This document shows, one piece after another, positions 8,809 through 18,142 of a stretch of DNA of 64,000 nt (position 1 is its first letter; the number at the start of each line of letters is the position of its first letter). The notes below the pieces were generated by a model. The model had not been told where the DNA came from, searched no databases, and saw nothing but the letters and a program-made list of their open reading frames with translations. The DNA is from Desulfovibrio inopinatus DSM 10711 (GTDB lineage: Bacteria; Desulfobacterota; Desulfovibrionia; Desulfovibrionales; Desulfovibrionaceae), in assembly GCF_000429305.1 (NCBI RefSeq), contig NZ_AUBP01000001.1:124001-188000 (forward strand), written 5' to 3'. Made by a program: the position numbers and the translations under genes.

Positions 8809-9696
8809 GTGAGCAAAGACAACATCGGGCTTGGTAAAGTCGCACTCCAAACGCGATCTTTCACCGATCAGCAGCGTGGCATGACGCAACGCGACTTCAA
8901 ACGATTCAGCGAGTTTATTCATTCGCATGTTGGCATTAAATTGCCTCCGGCCAAAAAGATCATGCTTGAGTCGCGACTTCATAAACGACTCCGCGTGCTC
9001 GACATGTCGGATTATGGTGCCTATGCGAGTTTTGTTTTCAGCGAGACAGGCATGGAGAGCGAGCTTGTCCATTTAATTGATGCTGTCACAACCAATACAA
9101 CAGATTTTTTTCGTGAACCCAAGCATTTCGATATCTTGCGAACACAGGTGCTTCCTGCATGGGTAGAACGGCACGGGACACGGAAACGACTCCGCATTTG
9201 GAGTGCAGGATGCTCCATAGGTATGGAGCCGTATACATTGGCAATGGTACTGTCTGAATTCGAAGCGCAAACACCTGGATTTCATTGGGATATGTTGGCG
9301 ACCGATATTTCTAGCCGCGCCCTGGAACAGGCGGTCAAAGCCATATTCAGCGAGGATCGGGTTTCTGCCGTTCCTCCAGCCATGAAGAAGAAATATCTGT
9401 TACGCAGCAAGGACCGCAAAAAAGCTCTCGTTCGCGTTGTGCCCGAATTGCGTCGTCAGATTAAATTCATGCGGCTGAATTTTATGGATGATTTTACCTT
9501 CAAGGACGATTTTCATATTATTTTTTGCCGCAATGTAATCATTTATTTTGATCGATCCACTCAAGAAGTGCTCTTTAATAAGTTTTGCCGCTACCTTTCC
9601 AAAGGTGGACATCTCTTTATTGGTCACTCTGAATCGCTGGCAGGAATGCCCTTGCCCTTGCGGCAAGTTGAACCAACGGTATACCTTCGCGACTAG
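8809..9696 (+). CDS. cheR: CheR-type chemoreceptor glutamate methyltransferase
   Basis: A 295-residue protein with the CheR N-terminal helical domain (FKRFSEFIHSHVGIKLPPAKK) and SAM-binding C-terminal domain (WSAGCSIGMEPYTLAM, MLATDISSRALEQA, FHIIFCRNVIIYF, GGHLFIGHSESL). It transfers methyl groups from SAM to glutamates of chemoreceptors. I use the GTG at 8809, which has AAAGGAGG six bases upstream, rather than the GTG at 8785. It lies 55 bases after the kinase and before a CheD gene. No cheA, cheW or cheB is in the window, so it probably serves chemoreceptors encoded elsewhere, or the one at 54 kb. Confidence 0.93.
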   Translation: MSKDNIGLGKVALQTRSFTDQQRGMTQRDFKRFSEFIHSHVGIKLPPAKKIMLESRLHKRLRVLDMSDYGAYASFVFSETGMESELVHLIDAVTTNTTDFFREPKHFDILRTQVLPAWVERHGTRKRLRIWSAGCSIGMEPYTLAMVLSEFEAQTPGFHWDMLATDISSRALEQAVKAIFSEDRVSAVPPAMKKKYLLRSKDRKKALVRVVPELRRQIKFMRLNFMDDFTFKDDFHIIFCRNVIIYFDRSTQEVLFNKFCRYLSKGGHLFIGHSESLAGMPLPLRQVEPTVYLRD

Positions 9697-9842
9697 ACTT
9701 CGTGAAGGCTCTGAATTGACTTGCTTTGAACAAAAAAAACTGATTTTATTTTGTTGATGCTTTGACAAAATGTAACTGTGTATAATCGTTCACATCTGAA
9801 AGAATTTTCACGATCATTGTGTCTCTGGATAGGATATATTGC

Positions 9843-10325
9843 ATGGCAAAAATTGTGATCGGTATTTCTCAAATGGGCATTTCGTCAAGTCATGAGGATG
9901 TTCTTGTTACGCATTCTCTGGGCTCATGTCTTGGCCTTGCTGCCTACGATCCCAATGCCAAAGTCGGAGCCATTTTACATTGTCTTTTGCCCACGCCCCA
10001 AAATGGGAGACACCGTGAGAACCTCAATCCCTTTATGTTTGTGAGTTCCGGTATCCCTGAAATGATGCGGCAACTTATGGCGAAACGGGCAACAAAGATG
10101 TCCCTCGTGCTCAAAGCTGCTGGGTGTGGCCGTATGATGCGGTTGGCAAACAACAAGTTTGACATTGGGGCAAAGAATTTTGCCATTTTGGCGAAGCTTT
10201 TTGAGAAGAACAACATTCGCCTGGCCTCCAAAGATATCGGAGGTTCCATTCCTCGTACAATGTATCTGCATATGGATACTGGGCGAGTTGTTATCAGCTC
10301 TCGGGGAAAAGAGTGGGAATTATGA
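9843..10325 (+). CDS. cheD: CheD chemoreceptor glutamine deamidase
   Basis: The 160-residue product has the CheD active site: THSLGSC places Thr and the nucleophilic Cys six apart, and ILHCLLP places the His 17 residues after the Cys, as in Thermotoga CheD. It converts specific receptor glutamines to glutamates and so creates CheR methylation sites. The start at 9843 follows a weak AGGATAT; the GTG at 9819 is less likely. A TATAAT at 9781 suggests its own promoter. It overlaps the next gene by ATGA, so the HDOD protein is co-translated. Confidence 0.9.
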   Translation: MAKIVIGISQMGISSSHEDVLVTHSLGSCLGLAAYDPNAKVGAILHCLLPTPQNGRHRENLNPFMFVSSGIPEMMRQLMAKRATKMSLVLKAAGCGRMMRLANNKFDIGAKNFAILAKLFEKNNIRLASKDIGGSIPRTMYLHMDTGRVVISSRGKEWEL

Positions 10326-11173
10326 GTCGTCGCGACGAAATCATATCCAAAGCTAAAGCCGTTCCCCATATGCCCATGCCCATACAACGGGTCATGGCCT
10401 ATTTGAACGATCCGAGTGCCTCCATGACGGAGTTGGCCAAACTGATCGAATTCGATCCAAATTTGACGGTTAATGTTCTACGTTTGGCAAATTCCAGCTA
10501 TTTTTGTCGAGGGCATCTTGTCACGAATGTCAAAGATGCGGTCGTGCGCCTGGGAATGAAACGGGTTTTTCAACTCGTTATTGCTTCTGGTGTCGTCCCA
10601 CATGTTAAAAGTGCAGTGAAAGGATATGGCCTTTCTCCAGGGGAGCTTCTCAAGCATTCTATTGCCGTGGCGTTGACGGCGGAGTGTCTTGGAGAGATGC
10701 AGAACATTCCCCTTCCTCCTCATATTTTTACTGCCGGTTTGCTCATCAATATTGGGAAAACCATTCTGGGGACATATCTTGAAGTAGATGCCGACCCTAT
10801 TATTGATCTGGCTATGGAAAAGGGGTGGCGTTTCGAGGAAGCCGAACGCGAAATTCTTGGCATTGATCATTGCGAACTCGGCGCACTCTTGCTTGAGCAC
10901 TGGCAGATACCGGACGATATTTGTCTGGTTGTCCGCTATCATGTGGATCCTGGCGCCTTCCCGAATCATGACCTCTGTCTTGATCTCGTCCATGCCGGGA
11001 GTGTCATTGTACTGATGACAGGAATTGGTATGGGAATTGACGGTATGCAATACCAACTGAGCGATGACGTTGTCGAGCGTTTGAATTTGACATCCGATGA
11101 CGTTCAATTTGCCATGGAAGATATGCTTGCACATCTTGATGAGCTGCATGATCTTTTTATTTGTACCGTCTGA
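10322..11173 (+). CDS. HDOD domain signalling protein
   Basis: A 283-residue protein made almost entirely of one HDOD domain: PMPIQRVMAYLNDPSASMTELAKLIEFDP, LANSSYF, VKDAVVRLGMKRVFQLV, then HSIAVALTAECLG and HCELGALLLEHW. HDOD domains are HD-like helical folds that lack part of the metal site and act in signalling, often linked to chemotaxis, stress or cyclic-di-GMP. No other domain is present, so it needs partners. The ATG at 10322 overlaps the cheD stop, which ties it to receptor modification. Its molecular activity cannot be told from sequence. Confidence 0.88.
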   Translation: MSRRDEIISKAKAVPHMPMPIQRVMAYLNDPSASMTELAKLIEFDPNLTVNVLRLANSSYFCRGHLVTNVKDAVVRLGMKRVFQLVIASGVVPHVKSAVKGYGLSPGELLKHSIAVALTAECLGEMQNIPLPPHIFTAGLLINIGKTILGTYLEVDADPIIDLAMEKGWRFEEAEREILGIDHCELGALLLEHWQIPDDICLVVRYHVDPGAFPNHDLCLDLVHAGSVIVLMTGIGMGIDGMQYQLSDDVVERLNLTSDDVQFAMEDMLAHLDELHDLFICTV

Positions 11174-11339
11174 GTCTTTTTGGACTGCTCTACGATGAAA
11201 TGCAGTCGCATTTCTGTCTTGACTTTTTCTTTCTTCGATCACGCATATATTCTCAACGGCGCATGTTGCCTCAAGTGTTTGCTTCATCTACCATAGAGCA
11301 GCAATCTTTTGGATTAACTTGGAACGGGAGCAAACTGCC

Positions 11340-11708
11340 ATGGCGTTAATCATGGTTTTGGATGATGTTGAGGATGCTGGCATTCTTATCAGGCGTATCC
11401 TTGAGCGCAAAGGACACGACGTCGTTGCGTTTACCGAAGAAGAGGAGGCAGTCGCCTACACAAAGAAAAACGCTGTCGATTTGGCCATTCTCGATATCAA
11501 GCTCAAAAAAATGAGTGGAGTGGACGTACTTGGCGAAATCAAGCGCATTTCACCGACGACTCGAGTGATCATGTTGACGGGATATCCCACACTTGAAACA
11601 GCTCGGGATGCAAGCCGACTCGGTGCTGACGAGTATTGCGTGAAGCCCATCGATAAAGAGGAACTTGAAGAGAAAACCGCGCAAGTACTTGCTAAAACAA
11701 CGATATAA
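11340..11708 (+). CDS. Single-domain response regulator (CheY-like)
   Basis: The 122-residue product is one receiver domain with no output domain. It has the acidic pair in LDDVED, the phospho-acceptor Asp52 in AILDIKL, the switch Thr in MLTGYPT, and the conserved Lys in YCVKPID. The ATG at 11340 with GGGAG upstream is chosen. It sits 38 bases before the PEP-synthase-like gene and is probably co-transcribed with it. A stand-alone receiver usually acts by binding a partner, and the neighbouring protein is the obvious candidate, though this is inference. Confidence 0.92.
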   Translation: MALIMVLDDVEDAGILIRRILERKGHDVVAFTEEEEAVAYTKKNAVDLAILDIKLKKMSGVDVLGEIKRISPTTRVIMLTGYPTLETARDASRLGADEYCVKPIDKEELEEKTAQVLAKTTI

Positions 11709-11746
11709 AATGTGATATCGTCCGTTTTGCGGTGGGAGAGGAGCAC

Positions 11747-14260
11747 ATGATGAAATCGTTGGTCAAACGGTTGACTGATCGCGTGTTCACGCCGGACAAA
11801 AGTGTCCGTGAAGCATACTCCATTTTTTTAGATGTGTTGGAGCATGATCGGCAGGCTCTGACGTTGCTCTCGGAAATGGAAATGGCGGCACATGCTCCCT
11901 ATGTTATGGATGCGGCGTGTATTCCGGAGCAAGCCCGGGAGCTTGGTCAGGCTGTCGTGCGTCTGGCCCGATCGCTACGCGACCTGGCTCCGGGACGCTA
12001 TCCCGGTATTGTTGCAAAAGCCGCCAGTTTGGCTCGTGAGCTTGGCAATTTGGCCACGTTGCCATGTTCTGGAGATTCGGCTAGCCCTCCATATACACTG
12101 GATTTGTCCGATATTCGTGCAGCATCGCGCCTGGCTGGTGGGAAAGCCGAGCATGTTGCCCGGTTGACGCGTGATCTTGATCTGCCTGTTCCTGAAGGAT
12201 TTGTTATTACAACAAATGCATTTGCCGCATTTATTGAAGAGAATGGATTGCGTAAGCCTGTCGATGAAATGTTGGCAAAAATGCATCTTATGGATCGACC
12301 ACGCGATGTCGCTGGCTTGGCTAATAATTTACAAAAAATGATTTTACGCGGTCATGTCCCTTCGGCGATTCTTGAAGACATTGAAGAGCGTGTGAGCCGC
12401 ATGGTAGAAGTTTTTGGCGAGGGAGTTACCTTTGCCGTTCGTTCAAGCGCCTTTGGTGAAGACGGACAAGTGAGCTTCGCAGGCCAATATGAAACCGTGC
12501 TTGATGTGGCCTCGGATGACATTGAGTGGGCCTATAAAACCGTTCTTGCCAGTAAATATTGTTCCAAGGCCATTTCATACCGTATTCGCCATGGTTTGCT
12601 TGATTGCCAGACACCCATGGCCTCGTTGGTGATGCGTATGATCGACACCGATATCGGTGGAGTGTTGTATACACTTGACCCGGCGGAGCCTGAGAAGAAC
12701 CGAATGGCGTTGTTTTCTGTGCCTGGCCATGGAGAAATTCTTGTTGATGGCGGTGCACGAGCCGATGTCTTGTTTTTTGATCGAAAGACTCGTGCCGAGT
12801 TGGAATGTCGGCTTGATGCTGAAAACGGTCCTGATCACCTTTCGTGCCTTCCGGCGCGTTCCGATCGCGAGATTTTGCTGGAATATGGCATGGCGTTGGA
12901 AGCATATTTTGGCGAACCACAAGATGTGGAGTGGTGTCGGGACCGGTCGGGACATTTGTATATTCTGCAATCGCGACCTGTTCATCTGGCGGACAAGACA
13001 CAGAACTATGAAGAAGAGTTGGACCGACTTCCAACGGTGGCAAGCGGACTGGAAACCATCAGTCCCGGTGTCGGCGCGGGAAAAGCTGTTCTTTTGGGAA
13101 CGCGAGCCAATGCCGACGATGTTCCGCCAGGGTCGGTGCTGTTTGCGCCGACGTTGTCTCCACAATTAGCTGGTGCGTTGGAACGTCTCTCTGCCGTTTG
13201 TGCGCAAACAGGAAGTCGGGCCAGCCATTTTGCGTCCGTCGCCAGAGAATTCGGCTTACCCGTAGCGATATTGCCTCGTGAGTGTTCTCTGACTTCGCAC
13301 GCTGTCCAGGCGCTGCTCGGTCATGAGGTCGTGCTTGACGCTTCGCGTGGGATTCTTTTCAATGGCTCTCTTCCCAAAAACGTCGTGAAAACCGCGGAAC
13401 GAGACTCGGATGTTGCTTTTTCTCGACATCTCGCTACGTTGCTCCAATTTGCTTCCCCCTTGACGCTTACCGATCCCACCGCGGAGAATTTTACCGTGGA
13501 CCATATTACCAGCCCGCATGATGCCATCCGGTTTTGTCATGAAAAAGCTGTGAATGAAATGACCGGTCTTGGGGAGCGCGCTGGTCGTGGCATCCGAAAA
13601 TCAAAGCGTCTTGTGTCATCAATTCCGTTATCCCTGTATTTGCTCGATCTTGATGACGGTATTCGTGCCGAGTCTGCTTCGGCAAAACACCTTGTGCCTG
13701 AAGATATTGTTAGTCGTCCGATGCATATGTTGTGGCAGGGGCTGACGCATAAGGATATTGTGTGGCCGTCCAAACTGGATCATCTTGATTGGACCGAATT
13801 CGACCGCGTTTCGGCTGGATTCATCGATAGAAAGGCCCTATCCAGTCTTGCGTTGGTTGCTTCTGAATATGTTCATTTACTTGTGCGCTTTGGGTATCAC
13901 TTTGCGGTAGTCGACGCTTTGATCCGCTCAGAGAACGATGAAAGCGAGCAGACAAATTATATCTTTTTTCGGTTCAAAGGCGGTGGAGCCGATTATGATA
14001 AGCGTCTCTTGCGCCTGCATTTCATGCAACTCATTCTTGAACGCATGGGGTTTGCGCTGACCACCTGTTCGGATATGCTTCAGGCCAACTTGAGCCGCCA
14101 ACCCGCTCCGGTATGTTTTGATGCATTATATGTGCTTGGTGCGTTGCTTGGCGTGACGCGTCTTATGGATATGGGAATGACCAACGAAGCCGATTCCGAA
14201 GCGCAGGCTGTCGATTTTTGGGAACGCTATGCCCAGCCTCGCTTTGGTGCGGGCGTGTAA
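11747..14260 (+). CDS. PEP-synthase-like protein lacking the TIM barrel
   Basis: An 837-residue protein. After ~125 helical N-terminal residues comes the ATP-grasp (PPDK_N) domain (~130-425) with FAVRSSAFGEDG, SFAGQYET and QDVEWCRDRSGHLYILQSRPV. A swivelling domain follows with the phospho-histidine motif TGSRASHFASVAREFGLP (His494). In pyruvate, water dikinase and pyruvate phosphate dikinase a PEP/pyruvate-binding TIM barrel follows; here the last ~300 residues show none of its motifs and are unrecognised (they contain PLSLYLLDLDDG). ATP-dependent His phosphorylation is likely, but the acceptor is unknown. The upstream neighbour is a lone receiver protein. ATG at 11747 chosen for GGGAGAGGA. 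Confidence 0.8.
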   Translation: MMKSLVKRLTDRVFTPDKSVREAYSIFLDVLEHDRQALTLLSEMEMAAHAPYVMDAACIPEQARELGQAVVRLARSLRDLAPGRYPGIVAKAASLARELGNLATLPCSGDSASPPYTLDLSDIRAASRLAGGKAEHVARLTRDLDLPVPEGFVITTNAFAAFIEENGLRKPVDEMLAKMHLMDRPRDVAGLANNLQKMILRGHVPSAILEDIEERVSRMVEVFGEGVTFAVRSSAFGEDGQVSFAGQYETVLDVASDDIEWAYKTVLASKYCSKAISYRIRHGLLDCQTPMASLVMRMIDTDIGGVLYTLDPAEPEKNRMALFSVPGHGEILVDGGARADVLFFDRKTRAELECRLDAENGPDHLSCLPARSDREILLEYGMALEAYFGEPQDVEWCRDRSGHLYILQSRPVHLADKTQNYEEELDRLPTVASGLETISPGVGAGKAVLLGTRANADDVPPGSVLFAPTLSPQLAGALERLSAVCAQTGSRASHFASVAREFGLPVAILPRECSLTSHAVQALLGHEVVLDASRGILFNGSLPKNVVKTAERDSDVAFSRHLATLLQFASPLTLTDPTAENFTVDHITSPHDAIRFCHEKAVNEMTGLGERAGRGIRKSKRLVSSIPLSLYLLDLDDGIRAESASAKHLVPEDIVSRPMHMLWQGLTHKDIVWPSKLDHLDWTEFDRVSAGFIDRKALSSLALVASEYVHLLVRFGYHFAVVDALIRSENDESEQTNYIFFRFKGGGADYDKRLLRLHFMQLILERMGFALTTCSDMLQANLSRQPAPVCFDALYVLGALLGVTRLMDMGMTNEADSEAQAVDFWERYAQPRFGAGV

Positions 14261-14281
14261 ATGTGAGGACAAAGGTGGCGT

Positions 14282-15640
14282 GTGCATTCCATTGGATTGG
14301 AACTGATTGCTATTATATTGCTTATTGGGGTGAACGGCTTTTTTGCGTTGTCGGAATTGGCCGTTTTGACTGCACGCAAGCATGCCCTCAAACGCCAAGC
14401 AGAGGAGGGGAATCGACGGGCTCGACTCGTCGTCCGACTACAAGCGGACATGGATCGATTTTTGTCCTCCATTCAAATCGGTATTACCATGGTCGGCATC
14501 TTGGCCGGCGTCTTCAGTGGGGCTACCATGGCATCGAAATTCGCCATGGTATTTGCTCGTCTTGACTGGCTTGAACCGTACGCGCGCAGCTTGTCTATTG
14601 GCATTATTGTCGCTGTTATTACCTTTCTGACGTTACTTTTCGGAGAACTTGTTCCTAAACGGATAGCTCTTGCTGCTCCCGAACGCACCGCCAAGGGGGT
14701 GGCTCCGGCAATTGCCCTGGTGGCAGCAATATTCAAACCGGCAGTGTCCGTGTTGACCGCCTGTGTGGTCGCGTGCATTCGCATTCTTGGCCTGCATCAC
14801 GTACCGGCTCGGCCTATCAGTGATGAAGATATCAAGTCATTGGTCGAGGAGGCACGTCTGCACGGTGTCTTTGAAGATGAAGAGCGGGACATGATTTATC
14901 GGGTGATCCGGTTCGGTGACCGCAGTGTGTCCTCTCTCATGACACCGGCTGTCGATGTTGCCGTCATTGATCCGAATGATGAACCGGATCGTATCCTCGC
15001 CGTGATTCATGCCGGTAACTTTTCACATTACCCCCTTGCCAAACGTGATTTCAGTCGCATGTATGGTGTCATTCACGTGAAGAGAATACTTCACGCCATG
15101 CGTGAGCAGTGGCCCCTTCCCCTTCGCGAACTGGCCGATGAGCCGATTGTGGTCAAAAAGGAAAGCCGGGCTCTGGAGTTGCTGCGTATTTTCAAGCGTG
15201 AAGGCGAATCCATGGCGCTGGTTGTTGATGCGGGTGGCAATGTTGTCGGTATTGTGACCATTAAAGATATTCTTGAAGCGCTTGTTGGTGAAATTCGCGA
15301 GCCTGGTGAAGCGCCTGCTTTGGTTCGACGTGAAGCCAAAGGTTTTTGGGTTTTCGAAGGCCGGGCATTGCTTGAAGATGTGTTTGAAATGCTTGGTGTT
15401 CCTCCGCCTACCGACCATCGATTCAATCGAGTCAAGACGCTTTCAGGGCTTGTTCAAGCCTACCAAGACGACGTGAGCAATCTTGAAAAACCGTTTCGGA
15501 TTCATGGCGTGGAGTTTGAAATTATCTCTCGAAAAGGCGTGCAAATTCAGCGTATTCGAGCTCGCGCTATCCATGATGACACCGAGTCCAAGGAGGCCTC
15601 TTCAGATGAAGGCGCCGAAGAGATTGGTGGTAGCCATTGA
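14282..15640 (+). CDS. CNNM/CorC (HlyC) family membrane protein with CBS pair
   Basis: The 452-residue product has an N-terminal CNNM (DUF21) domain with about four membrane helices (residues 1-190; FFALSELAVLTARKHAL, IQIGITMVGILAGVFSG, LLFGELVPKRIAL). Two CBS domains follow (~205-330; VSSLMTPAVDVAVID, VVGIVTIKDILEALVGEI) and a C-terminal CorC_HlyC domain (~345-430). The family is linked to magnesium or cobalt efflux and older names call it hemolysin; transport is not proven for most members. Start is the GTG at 14282 after AAAGGTGG, 21 bases from the previous stop, suggesting the same operon. Confidence 0.93.
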   Translation: MHSIGLELIAIILLIGVNGFFALSELAVLTARKHALKRQAEEGNRRARLVVRLQADMDRFLSSIQIGITMVGILAGVFSGATMASKFAMVFARLDWLEPYARSLSIGIIVAVITFLTLLFGELVPKRIALAAPERTAKGVAPAIALVAAIFKPAVSVLTACVVACIRILGLHHVPARPISDEDIKSLVEEARLHGVFEDEERDMIYRVIRFGDRSVSSLMTPAVDVAVIDPNDEPDRILAVIHAGNFSHYPLAKRDFSRMYGVIHVKRILHAMREQWPLPLRELADEPIVVKKESRALELLRIFKREGESMALVVDAGGNVVGIVTIKDILEALVGEIREPGEAPALVRREAKGFWVFEGRALLEDVFEMLGVPPPTDHRFNRVKTLSGLVQAYQDDVSNLEKPFRIHGVEFEIISRKGVQIQRIRARAIHDDTESKEASSDEGAEEIGGSH

Positions 15641-15731
15641 CGCATTCCGTGCTATCTGGAAGACTACCCTATTCCGTCCGGGTTGTTTGGACGGAGATGA
15701 CTTCTTAAATCTCGATATGATGTGAGGATAA

Positions 15732-16313
15732 ATGAGTTCACGAAGACTATGGCTCATCGATGCCGGTTATTTGTTTATGGCACAACGGTCCATTCCCGGC
15801 GATTACAGTATTGATTATCTGAAATTGCGTGTGAAGCTGGAAGAGACGGGTGATGTTTGGCGTGCTTATTATCTGAACGCCACTCCCAATGCGACGAGTG
15901 ATGTCCAGGATAATTTTCACAATTGGTTGCGGAGTGCACCACCAAATGGACCCAAAATAATAACGAAACTCTATCCGCTCAGAACCCAGCGAGTCGATCG
16001 AATTTATTGTGGGACATGCAATGAAATGGTTCGTTTGGAATGCCCAAATGATCCCAAACATCAACTTTCCAGACAACAACAGAAAGGCGTTGATGTCGGT
16101 ATCGCCACACTGGCGCTCACCCATGCCGATCTGTATGATACGCTGGTTTTGTCGTCGGGCGATGGCGATCTCATTGATGCTGTCGAGTATTTGTCTGAGA
16201 AAGGCAAGCGTATTGAATTGCTTGTGTTTAATGTCGGAGTGTCCACAGAGCTTCAGTCGCGTGCCGACAATATTTATTGGATAGACGACTTCAAAGAAGA
16301 GGTTCGCCGATAA
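15732..16313 (+). CDS. NYN domain (LabA/DUF88-like) protein, possible RNase
   Basis: A 193-residue cytosolic protein with the PIN-like NYN fold. The acidic residues expected for metal binding are in WLIDAGYLF near the N-terminus, in KGVDVGIATLAL and in LSSGDGDLIDAV. Such proteins are predicted or proven metal-dependent ribonucleases or act in signalling. Inserted between strands is an unusual YCGTCNEMVRLECPNDPKH segment whose cysteines and His look like a zinc site. The start follows TGAGGATAA. It is the last gene of the plus-strand block and is followed by a terminator. A clear role cannot be assigned. Confidence 0.78.
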   Translation: MSSRRLWLIDAGYLFMAQRSIPGDYSIDYLKLRVKLEETGDVWRAYYLNATPNATSDVQDNFHNWLRSAPPNGPKIITKLYPLRTQRVDRIYCGTCNEMVRLECPNDPKHQLSRQQQKGVDVGIATLALTHADLYDTLVLSSGDGDLIDAVEYLSEKGKRIELLVFNVGVSTELQSRADNIYWIDDFKEEVRR

Positions 16314-16326
16314 CTTTGTTTTGTGG

Positions 16327-16370
16327 CGTCAGGAGGAACGATTGGTGGACCTCCTGACGGTCTTTTCTCT
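16327..16370 (+). terminator. Rho-independent terminator after the NYN gene
   Basis: CGTCAGGAGG (16327-16336) pairs perfectly with CCTCCTGACG (16350-16359) and is followed by GTCTTTTCTCT. It lies between convergent genes and may also help stop the ubiB-like transcript. Confidence 0.8.
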
Positions 16371-16384
16371 CCCCGCTCCAGACT

Positions 16385-18046
16385 TTATTTCCCTCGAAAG
16401 AAAATATTGATGGCCATAACGAAGCCGACAAGGCCGGAGATCGTGAAACCGACAAGGCCAAAGATCGGAATATTGTTGTAATGCGGCCCCGTGTTCGACG
16501 TGACGATCATGGACGAGCCAATAATGAGGCCGGCCATGATGAGAGCCGAAGCGACGCGGTTTCCGACACGCCGAAGAATGTCGAAAAACGCAGGCTGATC
16601 TTTGGGAACGACATGCATGGTGAGATTGCCGGTCTCGATGAGTTTCAACACATGATCAACGGCGATCGGCAATCGCCCGACGGTTCGAATGGTTTCTTCA
16701 ATGTCACCGAATAGCGGTTTGTCTGAAGAAAAAAGCGAATACCGCCTGGCAAGATAGCGAGCGGCGACGGGCTTCAGACGCCCTATAGCGTCGAACTCGG
16801 GAAAGACTGTTCGTCCGACAGCCTCAATGGAAATCAAGGCTCGCGCCATGAGAATATAGTCGGAACGCAGAAATATACCATGATTTCGGCAAAGAACGGT
16901 CAAATCGAGCAAAAATCTCCCCAAGTTGATTTGTCCTTCTAGCGGTGCCTGAATCTTGTCTAAAGCGAACATGATATCGGTTTGTAACCGCTGGAAATCA
17001 ACCAGTGGAGGAGACACGGCAGCCATGGTAATGGCCACGGTGGCGATTTTCTTGCTGTCGTTTTGCGTAAGGGCAAGAATATAATCGATTAACGCTGAAC
17101 GCATTTCTGTCGTCAACCGGCCGACCATACCCCAATCCAAATAACAAATACGGGTTTTGTCTACGATACGAATGTTTCCCATGTGGGGATCGGCGTGAAA
17201 GAAGCCGAGTTCAAGCAATTGCTTGACGGCTGCATCAAGACCGATTTCGGCAATGGCTTTGCGTTGCTGCTCATCACCATCGAACGTGTCGATACGACTT
17301 CCAGTGATAAAGTCCATGACAAGGACATCTTCGGTACACCATGTTTCATGGACGGCGGGAGCGAAAATGCGTGGTTCGTCTTTGAAAAACGTATTGAAGA
17401 GGATGATACTTCGCGTTTCATTCGTAAAATCAAGTTCACGCGTCAGGGTTTTGCGTAATTCTGCAACAACGGCTGGCAGGTCGATCGGCTTGAACGCTTC
17501 AATGCGTTCGTGAAGAATGCCGGCCATAGTTTCGAGGATATCAAGGTCGGACATGATGCGCCCATCTATATCCGGACGTTTGATTTTTACGGCGACTTCC
17601 TTGCCGTTGAGGAGAACCCCTCGATGCACCTGTGACAAGGAGGCCGCAGCTGTTGGAGTCCGATCGAAAACAGCAAACATTTCGCTGAGAGGCTGCCCAA
17701 GTGAACTCTCAACGACCTTGACCATATCGTCATACGTTTCTTGATAGACATCTTCCTGAAGACGCTTGAATTCGTCACAGAGCTTTATAGGAATAAGGTC
17801 GGGCCGCATGGACAGCAGCTGCCCGATTTTGATTGTCGTCGGCCCAAGCTCTTCCACCGCAAGGCGCAGTTTTTGCCAGGTGGTATGATGCTCCGCTACA
17901 CTCTGTTTTTTATTGAAAAATTTGAGCCGCTTGAACCCAAGGTTCTCCGCGACATCGTCAAATCCGTATTTAATGAGAATAGAGAGAATTTCACCGAAAC
18001 GACCGGCTGTGTGCAAGGGGCGAAAAGGAAAGGGGATACGTTGCAT
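16385..18046 (-). CDS. ubiB: ABC1/UbiB (AarF) family protein kinase-like membrane protein
   Basis: A 553-residue atypical kinase-like protein. It has the KxGQ family motif (TTIKIGQLLSMRPDLIP, residues ~75-92), the A-rich nucleotide loop region AAASLSQVH, the lysine segment EVAVKIKRPDI, the catalytic-type FFHADPHMGNI and CYLDWGMVG. Two hydrophobic C-terminal helices anchor it in the membrane (MAGLIIGSSMIV and IFGLVGFTISGLVGFVM). UbiB proteins are ATPases needed for quinone biosynthesis; a menaquinone-using anaerobe would use it for isoprenoid lipids, but the exact role is unclear and the symbol is a family label. It stands alone, convergent with the NYN gene. Confidence 0.88.
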   Translation of the reverse strand: MQRIPFPFRPLHTAGRFGEILSILIKYGFDDVAENLGFKRLKFFNKKQSVAEHHTTWQKLRLAVEELGPTTIKIGQLLSMRPDLIPIKLCDEFKRLQEDVYQETYDDMVKVVESSLGQPLSEMFAVFDRTPTAAASLSQVHRGVLLNGKEVAVKIKRPDIDGRIMSDLDILETMAGILHERIEAFKPIDLPAVVAELRKTLTRELDFTNETRSIILFNTFFKDEPRIFAPAVHETWCTEDVLVMDFITGSRIDTFDGDEQQRKAIAEIGLDAAVKQLLELGFFHADPHMGNIRIVDKTRICYLDWGMVGRLTTEMRSALIDYILALTQNDSKKIATVAITMAAVSPPLVDFQRLQTDIMFALDKIQAPLEGQINLGRFLLDLTVLCRNHGIFLRSDYILMARALISIEAVGRTVFPEFDAIGRLKPVAARYLARRYSLFSSDKPLFGDIEETIRTVGRLPIAVDHVLKLIETGNLTMHVVPKDQPAFFDILRRVGNRVASALIMAGLIIGSSMIVTSNTGPHYNNIPIFGLVGFTISGLVGFVMAINIFFRGK

Positions 18047-18142
18047 GGTGGCTTCTCAGAGGGGCAATGCCCCGGAATACTTGATACAGGCAATGGTCGG
18101 CCGCCATCGTGAATGAAGATGCCGTCCATGAGCAGAGCATCG

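Noticed and set aside
12426-13165. Minus-strand frames of ~200 residues opposite the PEP-synthase-like gene.
   Set aside because: They are shadows of a well-supported coding frame with recognised domains.
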